NCBI GenBank assembly: GCA_018340805.1
Contig: JACMZG010001863.1
Span: forward strand, 21,356,085 to 21,420,084
Direction: 5' to 3'
Length of the DNA: 64,000 nucleotides
From: Microvelia longipes
Lineage: Eukaryota; Arthropoda; Insecta; Hemiptera; Veliidae
In this document: one piece after another, positions 21,774 to 34,306 of the stretch
Numbering within the stretch: position 1 is the first letter of the stretch
Layout of the letters: each line of letters begins with the position of its first letter
Notes under the pieces: model-generated
The model's input: only the letters and a program-made list of their open reading frames with translations
The model's database searches: none
Told to the model about the DNA's origin: nothing
Made by a program: the position numbers and the translations under genes

Positions 21774-23037
21774 GATCTACCTGTGTAGAAACGAAACTTG
21801 GCATATGGCGAGATGTTAAGAACATTACGAGGGCTATTGTTGGGGAAAAAACGATAACGTCATCAACCCTAGATATGACGCCATTAAAAAAATATTGGCA
21901 TAAAAACAAGGTGTTACATATTCAAGTTGACGACTTGCTAAATAGATTAAGACCAATTTCAGCTGAATTAGACTATCCCTAGTGACAGAAACGTTGGATA
22001 ATATATATTATATAATGTTGTATATACGTATACGTCTAGGTCAATGACTTCTGCGATATCTGTTAGGCTCAGTATTGCTAGTTCGTGAGATGGCTGTATA
22101 AAAGAAAGACCCCTATCTCTTGTTCTTCCCTCAGGCCATAAATAGCTCTCATGTAACAACGTCAAGTAGGTTTGCAAAACGCCTGGAAGGTCTTCTTATA
22201 GCTGTAGGCATTCTATAACGATTGGAACCGGTTTCTGTTGAATCAGAACATCTAAGTAGCGTTTTTGGCAAATAACTTAATGATGACGTCATCCGATAAT
22301 AAAATTAAAGTCTTCCTTTTGTATACAGTGGGTGAAAGATAATTGTTAAACGCTACATACATCTCATTGTATATATATAAACGTCTATATGGCCCCAAAG
22401 GGCTCACATCGAGCGATGTAAATTCGCTAGCTACATGGCAAAATGCCATGTAAAAATTAATACTAAAACAACGATAGTGTGGACTTAAAGGCCATAGCAA
22501 GGCGGATATAATACGCTAAATACCTGGCTAAAAACCGTTAACAAAAAATAATAAAAAAACAGCAAAGAATAAAAAACAACGTGACAACGAAGGGGGCAAG
22601 GCCACTAACGGCTACGGGTCAACTTATTTCTGACATGGGCAGCAAGATATGAAACTCCTCGCAGATTCGATCAACCCCTTAGCACTACTAAACACTAAAG
22701 TAATATAATTTAAATGGCATCATGTCAAAATTATGTACACCAGGGGTTCCTAAAACTCCAGCTAAAGGGGCCATCTACCATCGAGCTAAATTTTGGTGTA
22801 CCTTGTAACAGGGGTGAGTTAAATATTTTCAGTCCTAATTACATAAAATAGCAGATTTTTTAACAAATCATGCAAGCGAAGTGAGCTTAAGAAAATTTTG
22901 CTCTTTTTAATTGTTTTTTTTCCAAATATAAAAAAATTAACCTGCGCCGTCTAAGCTACTGTCTTTTCCTTTAAATTTTCCTCAATTTTTTGGATCTTGG
23001 GGGGGGGGGCGACCGCCCCCTTTTGTATCTGCACCTG
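21371..23037. mobile_element. hAT-like TIR pair enclosing about 1.67 kb
   Basis: The left end CAGGCGCAGATCTAG followed by a G-rich run pairs with the right end, which is G/C-rich, then TATCTGCACCTG. Short CAGG(N)GCAGAT termini followed by poly-G occur in hAT-type elements. Flanking 8-mers do not match, so insertion as one unit is unproven. The interior has AT and TG microsatellites and no transposase frame. Confidence 0.4.
21674..21767. repeat. Adjacent AT and TG dinucleotide repeats
   Basis: An AT run from about 21674 to 21704, then an interrupted TG run at 21727-21767. Open stretches across it (Val/Cys repeats) are artefacts. Confidence 0.85.
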
Positions 23038-23990
23038 TGCGCCGTTACAGTTTTTAAGATAAGTAATCAAGGTTCAGGTCTAACCAATTGACAAAAACCT
23101 TTAAGTCTTGGTTTTATCGGACCCTGCCTGGGCCTTCAAGAGGACGCCGAATTAATACGTTATTTATTACACAAATACATTACACTGTCGTATGGATATT
23201 ATCTATAGGTGGTCACTGTCAAGGATTAGCCTGGTTTGGAGATCGCAGTCAGACAAACTATTTGGAGCCACTATATCTTATATTTAAAATGATTTTGAGG
23301 AAGGTTTTTAAAAATCCTGAACTCAAGTTTATTACAAAGATTAATAAACTATTTATTTGAATAATAGTAACAATCACTAATATATATTCAAAATAACTAA
23401 CATTTTATGTTCAAAATAGTTTGAAAATCAAATATAATATAGCACTTGTCAATGTATAACACAACAGAAAAAGGTTTAAAAAAATCAAGCAGATAAAAAA
23501 ATAAAATATAACATTACAGCTTCCGACAGCCTAATAAATTTTAGTCATTGCCATTGCACAAAATATGATTTAGGTAGGTAGATTGGTAGATGGGGTTGGT
23601 AGAAAACAATTATTTTTTTGCATAATCAAAAATTAACTTGCAATAATAGAAGTTAATCAAAATGTTAACATACAATATTTATATTGTTTAAAAATAATAT
23701 ATTAGTCCAACCCTTAAATAAGTGTTTTAGACTTGATCTCTACTTATAATCAAAATTAGAAATGGGAACAGTCCATGAAACCTCTAATGAAACAAAGAGT
23801 TTACAGCAATTACAATGTTGTTTTAACATGGGGCTTTTCAAATAAACTGACTTCTGTCAATGGATTATTAGATTTAAGAGTTGGATTGTTTTATAATCAT
23901 AATAGGACACATAATTTAACTAAAATGCATGAATTCATGAGGAAAAATTGAGTACAGAGTACCTCATGGCTTTTCCTTAACTTAAGAAAT

Positions 23991-24333
23991 ACATAGACCA
24001 AGTAAGGAAATAGTTAATTTTTACCTATGTAAAAAAAATTTATCAGCTGATAAATTGCACAAAAATTTGAAATTTATATGAGCCTTTCAGAAAATATTTT
24101 TACTGTTGCAAACGATATTTTTACTACTTGTGATTATATCATTAATTTATTTTTTTTAACTCGAAGGCAAAAGTTTTTTTAAAGCAGAAATAAAAAAAAT
24201 GCATAGACAATTTGTTTGAAAGTAAATGAAATAACACTTATTAAACAACTTGAACCAACTTCCAAACAAACAAAATTTAAATAACCAAGGCAAATCTGAC
24301 AAAAATTGCCTTAGTTTTCCTACTTGATCTAAA
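23991..24333. mobile_element. TIR element, family D, short copy
   Basis: The left end TAGACCAAGTAAGGAAA and right end TTTTCCTACTTGATCTA are inverted. It shares inner blocks with the 780-bp copy at 2388-3168. About 340 bp, non-coding. Confidence 0.6.
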
Positions 24334-25129
24334 TAATCATTTATCCTCTACACGTTTAATTTACCTCACTCATTTATGAACATAGCATAATTCTAGTCAA
24401 TATTCAGACTCACCATGCTTGTCATCTAATAAAAAAATCAGTTCAACTTCCCACCTTTAATACAGTTGTTTATTGATGATACCCGAACCATAGAATATAA
24501 TAGGTATAGAATTTCAGAAGGTATACAAGAGCATCAGACAGAAGGTAAAGGTAAACTTGGTGCTGGCATCTAGTTCAGCTCTGAAACTAACTCTTCTTAG
24601 CATAACATTCTTCGCACTTTTCTAAGTAAGTATTATGAAATAATTTTGTTCTTTATTAACAATTTAACAACATGAGAATCTTCTTGAAATTGGTAATTTT
24701 GACAAAAAGCAAATAATTGGATTTATCAGTTTTGTGCCAGAAGTAGTTTGCATAAAATAAGACAACAGTGGCGCATTCTCGTATTTGGAATTGTGAAACA
24801 ACCTGATTACACATTAGCGCTCTTGTTATCTGGTTATGGAACTAATCTTTGCTTGTCTGAAATAATCACAGGACCATAGTTCTTTTTCTATATATTTTGA
24901 CCAGAACATATAATACTAAAAACATTCAATATTACTTAAAAGGTCAAAGAAAAAAACAGAACCTACAGACAAATATTTTTTATGCTTGATAACAGGACAG
25001 ATTGCAAAATTAAAATTACATTTTTACTTATCTAATTTCACTATTAGTAGCTTACTTGTGAAACCATTTAAGTGATGATTTTCGTTGATCATGCTACTAT
25101 ATTAATACACATGAGAAAATAATGCAAAG

Positions 25130-25245
25130 AAAACTAATGAGGTTAGTCATAGATGTTAAACCACACCCTCAATTTAATATTAAGCCAACCTCATTAGATC
25201 TTCAAAAATATTTTCACACACTGTCAACTGATTATAAATGTTCAT
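25130..25245. mobile_element. Family-C short MITE, copy 2
   Basis: Contains gatgttaaaccacaccctcaat, ccaacctcattag and cacactgtcaactgatt, all shared with 26005-26150. Its left terminus is degraded. Confidence 0.5.
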
Positions 25246-25320
25246 ACTACTATTCATGTTTTTAATATTAGTAGCAAAGTCACTTACAAGTTTTAATAAT
25301 ACATCATTAATACATTATTT

Positions 25321-25331
25321 ATATATATATA

Positions 25332-25398
<67 letters not shown>
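25321..25398. repeat. AT dinucleotide tract
   Basis: Nearly pure AT repeat of about 75 bp with one tt break. Confidence 0.9.
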
Positions 25399-26004
25399 TT
25401 AAAAAAAACTTAGTAGTGTGCAAGTACGTGTACACTAAAGATTACTGGCTCTGCCTATGTAACATATTTTTTTAGCTGGTTCAAGTGAACTAGCTAAATA
25501 TTGCTAAAAATCATTAATTGTGATCTCCAAAAATTTTGTAATTAGCATTTATAAAAAAAAGAAACTACATTTAGAATTTAATTTATATTTTAGCAAACTT
25601 ATTCTTAAATCAATATTAAATTTAAAATCTTTTCAATGAACTTTGATTTAATTTTATAATTCTTGATTGTTTTATTAGGAGGGAGGAGTGCTTCGGAACT
25701 CCAAAACTTTAACCATATATAACATTTAAACATCTCTTTTCTACGCCTTCATCTTGATTACGTCATTATTCTAATTTCAGATGTCAATGTTGATGTAAGG
25801 TTTTTTTTAATGTCCAGTTATCTGAAACAATGATACAATTTAACATTAGAATGGAGGGAAAGTTTTTGCCACACCCCAGGTTATTTAAGCAATGTAGGTT
25901 ATTTTAATCAAAGAGACTAATGCTTAGTGATGCAGTGATAAGGGGTCTAAAAGTAAGACAGTTTCCTTAGGGTACCATAACAGGACTTACTCCAACTATA
26001 ATAC

Positions 26005-26150
26005 AACACATGGCTAAAACCAGTTAGCCATGGTTCAACATCCATTAGTCCTGGATGTTGTACCACACCCTCAATTTTAAATCAGACCAACCTTATTGGT
26101 TGCTCAACACTATTTTCCCACACTGTCAACTGATTTTAGCCGTATGTCTT
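26005..26150. mobile_element. Family-C short MITE, copy 3
   Basis: Starts acatggctaaaaccagtta and ends caactgattttagccgtatg, an inverted pair. The centre has the gttcaacatcca / tggatgttgtacc hairpin and accaaccttattgg. Same family as 5752-5894. Confidence 0.6.
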
Positions 26151-26861
26151 ACTATAGACTCTTCCTAGAGACTCCCCACAACCCCTATCAGACCAGATGT
26201 TTATAACTTACCCTACAATTTAATTTTTTTTTATTGATGTAACATTAAATCACTTTATACAATAACATAGATAATTAAAGAACATATGTAATAGATAATA
26301 ATTAAAACTAATTTTAAATTCATTTTACTTAATTTAAGACATAATTATAAAAAAACTAATGTAATATCTACATGAAATTGTAAGTATTAAATTTATGATT
26401 CCGTGATATTAAATAACTGATAAAAAAGCATCAATGATTTCCATTTAGGGTTTCATTTGAGGTTATAAAAACATTTTTTTTATCCAAACCTCGTGATTAG
26501 TTTAAGTCACAGTCAATTAGTTAAAATTTGATTAAAAAAACTAGCGTGATAAATATAAATTTGTGCAACGTAATCGTGAAGCATATCAACCATATGCTCG
26601 ATTTTGTTGTGTGTTTTGCTCAAGCGTTAGCTCTAATCCAACACAGGATAGAGACATAGAAATAATATTACAAGCTAATTATAAAATACTTTTTTTGTTT
26701 GTTGGAGTAAGAGTTAGTCGCCAAGTTGTCTCCTATAGCTGATAAAGACAAAGACTAAAATAAAAGGAGTAATAAGTCAAATACTGAATTAATTAACAAA
26801 ATAAAATATTGCTGACCTATAAATAAAGTTAATATTTCAGATGAATCCCTGAGCAAATGAT

Positions 26862-26867
26862 TTTATT
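26862..26867 (-). terminator. Candidate IMMP2L polyadenylation signal
   Basis: AATAAA on the minus strand only 9 bp after the IMMP2L stop. This gives a very short 3' UTR, so the real site may lie further on. Confidence 0.35.
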
Positions 26868-26875
26868 CTCTTTTT

Positions 26876-27376
26876 TCATAACTCCATTCTAAAATTAATT
26901 GGTCTTCTATTTGAAGGTACTTCTGATTTAATAATCTGCCACCTTTTAGGAGGCCAAACTATCATCTGAGCTTTAGCCTGAATTAGTCCTAGCGCTATCG
27001 GTCCAAATATATTACTATCTAGTGAATTATTGCCGTTATCTCCTTCTACCCATGCATGTCCTCGAGGTACAGTTATGACTGAGCGTCTATACCCTGATGT
27101 ATTAATAACATCTCCTTCTAAGCCAATAACACGTTTGATTAATTTCTGGTGTGGGTCTTTGGGTGAAGCAAAAGAAACAACATCACCTCTCCCCACTTCG
27201 CTCATTCTTATACTGAGGCGATCTAGAAGAACATAATCTGTTGTTTTGCCGTCAGGGTTTAAAGAAGGTTGCATGGAAACTCCGTCGACGCGAGCTACAT
27301 ATCCAAGTACGTCTAAAACAGTTACCCCAATAGGTATACCAATAAGAACTGTTTTGACGAAGTCTCTTACTGTCAT
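26876..27376 (-). CDS. IMMP2L: Mitochondrial inner membrane protease subunit 2 (IMMP2L)
   Basis: Signal-peptidase-like enzyme on the outer face of the mitochondrial inner membrane. It cleaves sorting signals of intermembrane-space proteins as a complex with subunit 1. The single exon gives 166 residues (human 175). Residues about 7-25 are the hydrophobic membrane anchor. The catalytic Ser34 lies in VDGVSMQPSLNP and the catalytic Lys81 in KLIKRVIGLEGD. The GHAWVEGDN motif and the SFGP-like SNIFGP block follow. WPPKRWQ near the C-terminus is a family hallmark. All key residues are present, so it should be active. No introns interrupt it. The ATG at 27376 leaves a short N-terminus before the anchor, as in the family. 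It is head to head with VPS26C. Confidence 0.95.
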   Translation of the reverse strand: MTVRDFVKTVLIGIPIGVTVLDVLGYVARVDGVSMQPSLNPDGKTTDYVLLDRLSIRMSEVGRGDVVSFASPKDPHQKLIKRVIGLEGDVINTSGYRRSVITVPRGHAWVEGDNGNNSLDSNIFGPIALGLIQAKAQMIVWPPKRWQIIKSEVPSNRRPINFRMEL

Positions 27377-27908
27377 TGGACACTATGATAAAACACCATC
27401 CAAAAATTACCTAACACAACCATAGGAGTAAACGATATTCCTCTGTAGATGATTCTACATCAGCTAACATTCATTTATAATGATTTATCAAATAAAACCT
27501 TAATGCACAAAAATAATTTTTTAATGCAATTGAAATCAATTCGACTTTTAGTCAGAGAACAACTGCTAATTTAATTTACACTCAATAAACTTAAATCCAT
27601 CACAAAATACATATAAATAATTATTTTAAACGGTACAAATTAACAAAATATATTAATTTTATATCTCGTGCAAAATTTTCCAACCGCGAAAAAAATATTG
27701 AGAAAGGTTATTAAATAAAAGGTTATTTCTTAAAACAGCTGATATTATTTTACTAAAACAGCTGTTAAGATAAACAAAAACAAAACCTCTCCCAGGTTAC
27801 TAATAGATTACAGAAATTTATTTCAGCAAAAGAAGAGTTAAAAGTTTGTAAAAAGTAAATTTAAAGTCTTATTTGTTAAAAATTTGACTTACTGTTGTAA
27901 ATGAAATA
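27377..27908. promoter_or_regulatory. Shared 532-bp divergent promoter region of IMMP2L and VPS26C
   Basis: The start codons of the two genes face away from each other with 532 bp between them and no repeat recognised inside. No clear TATA box at a fixed distance is visible. The sequence has paired cagctg motifs (around 27738 and 27761: aaacagctgatat, aaacagctgttaa), which could be E-box factor sites. Promoter function is inferred from layout. Confidence 0.55.
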
Positions 27909-30900
27909 ATGTCTGTTAATGTTGACATTAGATTGAAGAAAGCTAATAAAATTTATCATGAAGGTGTAAGTTTTTCCACATTAGATTTCTCTGCTCTAGA
28001 ATGAATATAATTTATAGTATCTTGTATACTAGTAGATTCGGTTAATCGGTCCAGTATCTGCAGAAATATCCCTAAATTTGATGCTGAGCTATGTGTTAAG
28101 GAACACCCTTAACTCTTTCAGGAACTAGAGCCGTAGGGTAGGTATGTTAGCCATGTCCGGGTTCCTCTGAACTAAGTCACTCCCCCTGCCTGAGTTATTT
28201 TAAACCAAGGAACACCTCGGCCCACATTAATTTCAACTTTATGAACACACTGTTCATAATCTTGTAATTTTTTTCGTGTGCATTTTAATAAAATATTCTA
28301 AACACTTTTAGTTTATGATTCTGCATACTTCACAGTTTAAATCTATATATTTGTTACTTTTTATACTTCATTAATTATATGTTTTTACTCAATTAAATTT
28401 AAAAATAAAAAAAACTTATTTATTTTTTATAACATAAATAATAAATGTATAGCCTATATAATGAATGACTCATATCGATTGATTCAGGAAACTTTGATAA
28501 AGTCATTAACATTATTAAAGAGTTTGAATTAAAAGAATATAGTTAAAGGCTGAAGGAAAAAAAAAATCTTCTGCGAGAATACTCGTCATTGGTCCTGAAA
28601 GAGTTGAGGAAGGAGTTCTAACTCTTTTATCATAGTCCTAAACTGAAAACAGGGAAGAGGAACTGTCCTCTCCCGTCATGGCTCAATTGATCTGTGCTTC
28701 AATGAGAGTGGACATGTAGAAGAGATATATGCTCACATGGAAGGGAGCCAATATGCTTTTATCTTAATGAACCTAAACTTGTTAAACTATTCTTAACTAT
28801 TAGAATAATATGACTCCTAACCATGTTCCTACCCACTTCTTGGAGTTGATTTATGCTATGGTCGATTCATTTTTAAATGTTTATTCTAAATTTTAAGTAT
28901 TTAGTGGAGGATTTTCTTTTCTTACTGAGATATGAAAAATAAATTTGATAATGGTGTGCAAGATTGCTTTTAATCTGCCTTAATCACAACGGTTGAAATA
29001 CAAGACATATCACTTTTCTTTAGCTTTAAGAATGTAATAACTTAGCTTATAATTTTTAATTATATTAATAATATTATCTTAGCTTATAACTTAATCCAGA
29101 CATTTTGAAACTTGAAGAATTAGATTATTTAATGTACTTTTAATTGTTATTGTGTGTTAGGAGTTAATAACAGGTGCGGTTGTGATAGATACTCCCAGTG
29201 AATTAAGACATGATGGAATCACCCTCACTATGGAAGGGGTTGTTAATTTACAACTGAGTTCTAAAAATGTTGGAATATTTGAAGCATTTTACAATACTGT
29301 AAAGGTATTCAAATTTTAACTCTTAATTATTGTTGCTGATAATATTAGGTGAGGTATGAATAACCTGCACATTAATAATATAGGACAAGGTTATAAGAAA
29401 AAATACAGATGGTGGAGAATCTTGAAAATGATTTTTGACAGTGATTTAATATTTAGAAAATTTATTTATTCCCTATGGTCACTTATGTGGCTACATTTCA
29501 ACAACAATACAATACAACAATATAAAAGTAAATTAAATACTTATTAACTTATATACATTAAATTAAAAAATTATAAGTTATATCATAAATTATAAGTACA
29601 AACCTATAGAGATGGGATAGGTAGACTTGCAGAATGATGCAGAATTTATTATAAGAAGATAAAAGAAAACTTACAGATCTCTGCAATGTTAAAAGAAACA
29701 ATTAGAACAAAAAAATAAACAAAATGGTGCACCTTATGAGGGGAAAACGAAATAATTGTTAAAACCGATGGTATAATTATAAGATAAATTACGCGAATCT
29801 TCAGATTCGTTCGAAATAATAAGAGAATAGCGAGTAGCCAGGCCCTTAATCACAGTGTTCTAACGACTGATCTTTTCTAGGCCTAGCCCCTCTCTCACTC
29901 ACACCTTATCAATCAAAGGTAGAAACAATAAACACGACCTTTACAAGAGATTTGATAATTGTGGGTAAGTGACTGTAAAGGGTTAAAGAAAGATTGTAAG
30001 GAGCCTGCTAGAAGTGAGCTGTGCAGCAAGAAGGAGGATAAAGGTTATGTTTTTTTCTGGTGTTAATACTATGGATTTTAGTGTGAGATAGGAATTTGTC
30101 AGGGAACTGTTAGATTCATTTACAGTATTTAGTGATTAGGTTTAAAGGGATGGTTAACAATTTTATAGGTTCAAACAGTAAAACTTACAAAACCCCTCCT
30201 ATATCTGATTAATTATCCATCTCTGGTTCACACCTTATAACACAATACAATTTTTGTGCACTTCTGTATTTTATCATTTAGCTTTTGTTTTTTAGCCCCA
30301 ACAACTTTGTAATGCAATTGTTGAGATGTGTGGTCCAGGTAAAATACCTTCAGGAACAACAGAGATGCCGTTTGAAATACCTCTTATTCTGAAATCAATA
30401 AATAACAAGAACAAATCTATTTATGAAACTTATCATGGTGTTTTTATTAATATACATTATGTGCTGAAGTGTGATTTAAAAAGAGGGTTTTTGGCCAAGG
30501 ATATTAATAAAGTGGCTGAATTTATTGTTGAGTATGCTGTAAGTATTAACCCTTATGACATCTTCTTGTGATGGGTACTGCTTTATAGGGTGGTACTCAA
30601 GTAAATAAGTGCCTCAAATGTATCTGGACAGTAACACTTGATGTGTGTGTTCCTTAAATAGGCATACATTTACAGTCTTTATAAAAATAGACATAATTAT
30701 TTTAAATTACATGACTATGCTTCAAATCAATGTGTTGTTACCATGGACATCTGTAAAAAACAAGTATAAAAACAGCATTTTATTAACATTTCAATAGTAA
30801 AGGTTTTGATGGTATTTGGATAGTTGTTAATGTTACCTTGTAATACAAAAGATTTAAAAAATATTGGTATGTTTAGAGTTGATTATTAAAGGTATAATCA

Positions 30901-33900
30901 GGTATACCTGGTATAAAGAATAAAGAAAGGAGAATCTCTTGAAAAGCTATATTATTATTAACAAAGCACTTTCAACCTCTTTAAGAGCTATTATACATTT
31001 TATATCTACATTTTTTCAGGGGGATAAATGTCAAAAAGTTGTTGAGAAGAGAGTAGGATTCTGCATTACTCCAGAATCACTGAGGGGTTCACATGTGACT
31101 GGTAGCATACCTAGGTTTAGAATAACAGGCCATCTTGATTCTACAACTTGCTCTATGTCACACCCTTTAACTGGATCTGTAAGTATGTTGTGCATACCTT
31201 AAAACACCAAAGTTTAGTTCTCAGGTGTCTGTGGACAAATTTTAAGAGTTATTGAAATAGTTGGAAGAATATTATTGCATTTTTTTTTTGGAAACATAAG
31301 TCATGTAGAAAATGTAAATTAACAATTAAACCAGCCATACTTATCAAACAGAAATACCAATCAAGAAGTATCAAGCTGCTTAATTTGACTGGTTTGAATA
31401 TCCTATGCCAATATATTAGGAAGTTATGTTAAGTATTCTCACTGCTGAGTGAAAATGGCAGCTGAGTTATGATTCAATTTATTATTCAGTGACCAACCAT
31501 AAGTTAAACCCTTATTCTAAATATTCAACAAATCATATTGTTTTGCAAATTTTCAAAGGAAAAATGAGGTTTGGGTCATGGAGGGGGGATGGTTTATTTG
31601 AAAGGGAGGGATTCACCACTGTGTAAGAATATATTAATATATAATTATATGTGTGTGTGTACAAGATTTTGTTCTTAGAGATAACTTTAAACACTTTTCC
31701 AGATTGAAATAAAACTTGAAACAAAGCTCAATCTTATAAATGTCTTGATTGTTTATGAAAAGATATGCATAAGTGAGGTGGGGGGTCTAATTTATTAATA
31801 TAATTTAGCAAGAGACACCTAGAGAATGTAACAAGCAAAATGCAATGCTACATCTGGGAACTGTTCCATCGGTCAACATCATTGATGGCTCTACATTACA
31901 TCATGCCCCACTCTGTTTCGTTATGTCTAACTCATCAGGTCTCTGACAGAGCCTGAACTCACTTTGACCTTCAATTATTATTATTATTTTTTTATACATG
32001 CATATAACTGTATACAGGCTAGCAGCCCACAAAATACACAGTCAAAAGATTAAACTTAGATTAATCAAATATTCTATTAATGCATCTTAAATCTAGACTC
32101 TTCTTGATTGAAGAAAGAGACTGCTTCTCATTGAAAGATTCACTTGCGATGCATGCTGTTGAATCCTATTGCTGTCTTGCCCATAGGAGGTTCTGTGAAA
32201 ATCTTGATAAAAGACTTGTTTCATTATGGCATTTCTGGCTGGAATCTTCAAGTTACATTGGCTCAGTAAAGCTGGAACATCATTCTCTCCCTTAATAACT
32301 TTAATTAGAAACATGACTGAAGCTTGCAGTCTTCTTTTCACAAGAGATTTTAAATCCTACTTTTCCAACCTCTCAACATAATTTAGAGGAGCAACTTCTG
32401 AAGAATATAATATGAAGTATTTACCAGACAAGCGGTGCTCATAGATCACTGTTCAAAAGATTTTATTATTTAATACTTGCCATGGAATTCTTTTCTTGAC
32501 TCTTTATTTCATCACAAATTAAATTGTTTCTGTTTTGCAATTATACCCTATTATTTTGTTAGCATGAAACTGTGAACTAACATTATTTTGTTTTTTGATC
32601 TTTAAAAATCCAAGTTTTATTCATATTAGCAGGGATAATTCATATTAAATAATAGATATTTCAAATTTGACTAAAATCAAATAAAAAATGTTGGGACTAA
32701 TTTTCTGACTCCCCACAATTTTGAAGTGCAGGGCTTTAAGTATTGATGAAAATATTTATTTTAAGTCAGCAATTTATTTATAAGCATTTCTAATTACCAT
32801 GCAATACAAAATTATAAATAAAAACCTTTGTGGTCCAGAAAATTTCCCCAAAACAAAACTATCAAAAAATATTTATGAATATTAATTTAAAAATTTGGGA
32901 AAGGGGGAGGTGGAAAATTTTCATGAGCCTAGGACACTGCAAAACTGATCAAGTAATTATTATTTTTTAGTGAAAATTTTATGCTCTTAATTTTTTTTAT
33001 ATAAACAAAAAACCAATTGAATTTTCTACCCTATCTTCTCTTTAACGTATAGTACAAACTATGTTAATAGAATAAACTATAATTAATCATTTTGGTTGTC
33101 CTTTTATTTTTAGTTGAAAGTAGAAGAGACTGAGTTAGCAATAAAGTCAGTAGAATTGCAGTTAGTTAGAGTTGAAGTCTGTGGCTGTGCTGAAGGATAT
33201 GCCAGGGATGGTAAGCACTACTTTTTAGAGCCTTAGTTGCTGGTGCACCCTTGTCGAGTCATTTGTCAATAAAATGGAAACCCATCAAGTCTGTGTACAT
33301 TTCTATTGACAGAGCTGTCTAAACCTTATATAAATAAGTGATGAGAACTGACTATACCAAATTCAAATGAGGTGCAATTCACTGATTAGTAGTAAAAAAA
33401 GATTAGTATTTTAAAAACTATATGTTTTAAAACACACATTTACTAAGCCTCAAACTTTATTTGAAAGAATTTTTGTATTCCTACCAAGATATCAACAACA
33501 GCATAAAACACAGGTCACATTTTGATTCACAACGATCCCAGCTGTGATGCAAAGTTAGGGGACTTTTTTGTCCCCTAACTTAGTATGTCCAAACAAATTC
33601 CCAAAATAAAATTTAAAACTATGCAAAAAAACCTGCTGTTTGACTAGACTAAATTTCTTGTTTTTAAATCTTAAAATGATAATTTATTTGTTTTCAGTAA
33701 CTGAGATTCAAAATATTCAAATAGGTGAAGGAAATATAGCATGTGGGATAGATATTCCTATATACATGGTGTTTCCTAGGTTGTTTACCTGCCCAACTCT
33801 TCACACTAATAACTTTAGTATAGGTAAATTTCTATGCATTGTTTAGAATTGTTTATATGTTTACACTAACAAAATATTAACAAGATAACCTTAAACAATG

Positions 33901-34271
33901 GACGAAAGTATACTTTTTAAAATAATGAATAAATTTTAATACACAATAATAAATCAGAGTTAAGTATTTAAGGTTAAACAAGTCAGTTTAAAACAATACA
34001 GTAGAATAATAATTGAAGTCAAGAGGTGATCAGGTTTAAATTCAATTAATTACATAAACACATCTCTAGGGACAATGAAATTGTTTTATCCAGTTTAATT
34101 TTTTGCTCTGATTGTTTTTCCAAAATTAATAAGCAAAACAAATTATTTAAATGTGTGTATGGTATTACTTTTTTTTAAATTTCAGGTTTTGAAGTGAACG
34201 TGGTGGTTGTATTTGAAAATGATCACTTAGTGTCAGAAAACTTTCCCATACAACTAGTTAGAGGTGTGTAA
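27909..34271 (+). CDS. VPS26C: Vacuolar protein sorting-associated protein 26C (VPS26C, DSCR3)
   Basis: Arrestin-fold subunit of the retriever complex (with VPS35L and VPS29), which recycles cargo from endosomes to the cell surface with the CCC and WASH complexes. Seven plus-strand exons: 27909-27965, 29161-29304, 30296-30538, 31020-31178, 33114-33210, 33698-33823 and 34186-34271. They join in frame to 303 residues (human 297). Recognised blocks are LTMEGVVNLQLS and GIFEAFYNTVK in exon 2, PSGTTEMPFE and YETYHGVFINI in exon 3, the conserved PLTG in exon 4, VELQLVRVEVCGCAEGYARD in exon 5, TEIQNIQIGEG and IPIYMVFPRLFTCPTL in exon 6, and FEVNVVVVF with NFPIQL in exon 7. The start at 27909 gives MSVNVDIRLKKANKIY, as in the family. 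An AATAAA follows the stop by 30 bp. Confidence 0.96.
28098..28617. repeat. Possible inverted-repeat element in VPS26C intron 1
   Basis: aaggaacacccttaactctttcaggaact (from 28098) is roughly the inverse of tcctgaaagagttgaggaaggagttct (to about 28617). The region between is less AT-rich at its ends than the surrounding intron. Weak evidence for a short TIR element. Confidence 0.35.
31975..32400 (-). mobile_element. 3' fragment of a LINE reverse-transcriptase polyprotein
   Basis: On the minus strand, 32093-32341 reads RRLQASVMFLIKVIKGEND, then a NLKIPAR block, then FYQDFHRTSYG and a Ser-rich tail. This resembles the C-terminal end of jockey/CR1/RTE-type LINE proteins. Beyond it an A/TAA-rich tract (31975-31995 on the plus strand) could be the 3' tail. 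It is a 5'-truncated dead copy in VPS26C intron 4; the clade is uncertain. Confidence 0.55.
33552..33581. repeat. Perfect 12-bp hairpin with T6 loop
   Basis: The arm AAGTTAGGGGAC (33552-33563), loop TTTTTT, and exact inverse arm (33570-33581) lie in VPS26C intron 5. Confidence 0.8.
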
Positions 34272-34300
34272 CTTGTTGTTACAGCTAGTTAGAGGTGAAA

Positions 34301-34306
34301 AATAAA
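34301..34306 (+). terminator. VPS26C polyadenylation signal
   Basis: AATAAA 30 bp after the VPS26C stop codon. Confidence 0.55.

Larger units (their letters stand above)
19342..26875. other. Intergenic region between HAX1 and IMMP2L, rich in repeats
   Basis: No convincing exon on either strand. It holds the HAX1 promoter side, then a TACGTACATA-type simple repeat (20071-20312), a long-TIR MITE (20502-21055), a foldback terminus (21130-21215), a hAT-like TIR pair (21371-23037), AT and TG microsatellites, a family-D MITE (23991-24333), two family-C MITEs and a long AT tract (25321-25398). The remainder is AT-rich unique-looking DNA. Confidence 0.55.

Noticed and set aside
21579..21982. Open stretches rich in Val/Cys or Thr/His
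   Set aside because: Translations of the AT and TG dinucleotide repeats.
32093..32341. An 82-codon minus-strand frame as a small gene
   Set aside because: Its content matches the C-terminal part of LINE reverse-transcriptase proteins, so it is annotated as a mobile-element fragment.
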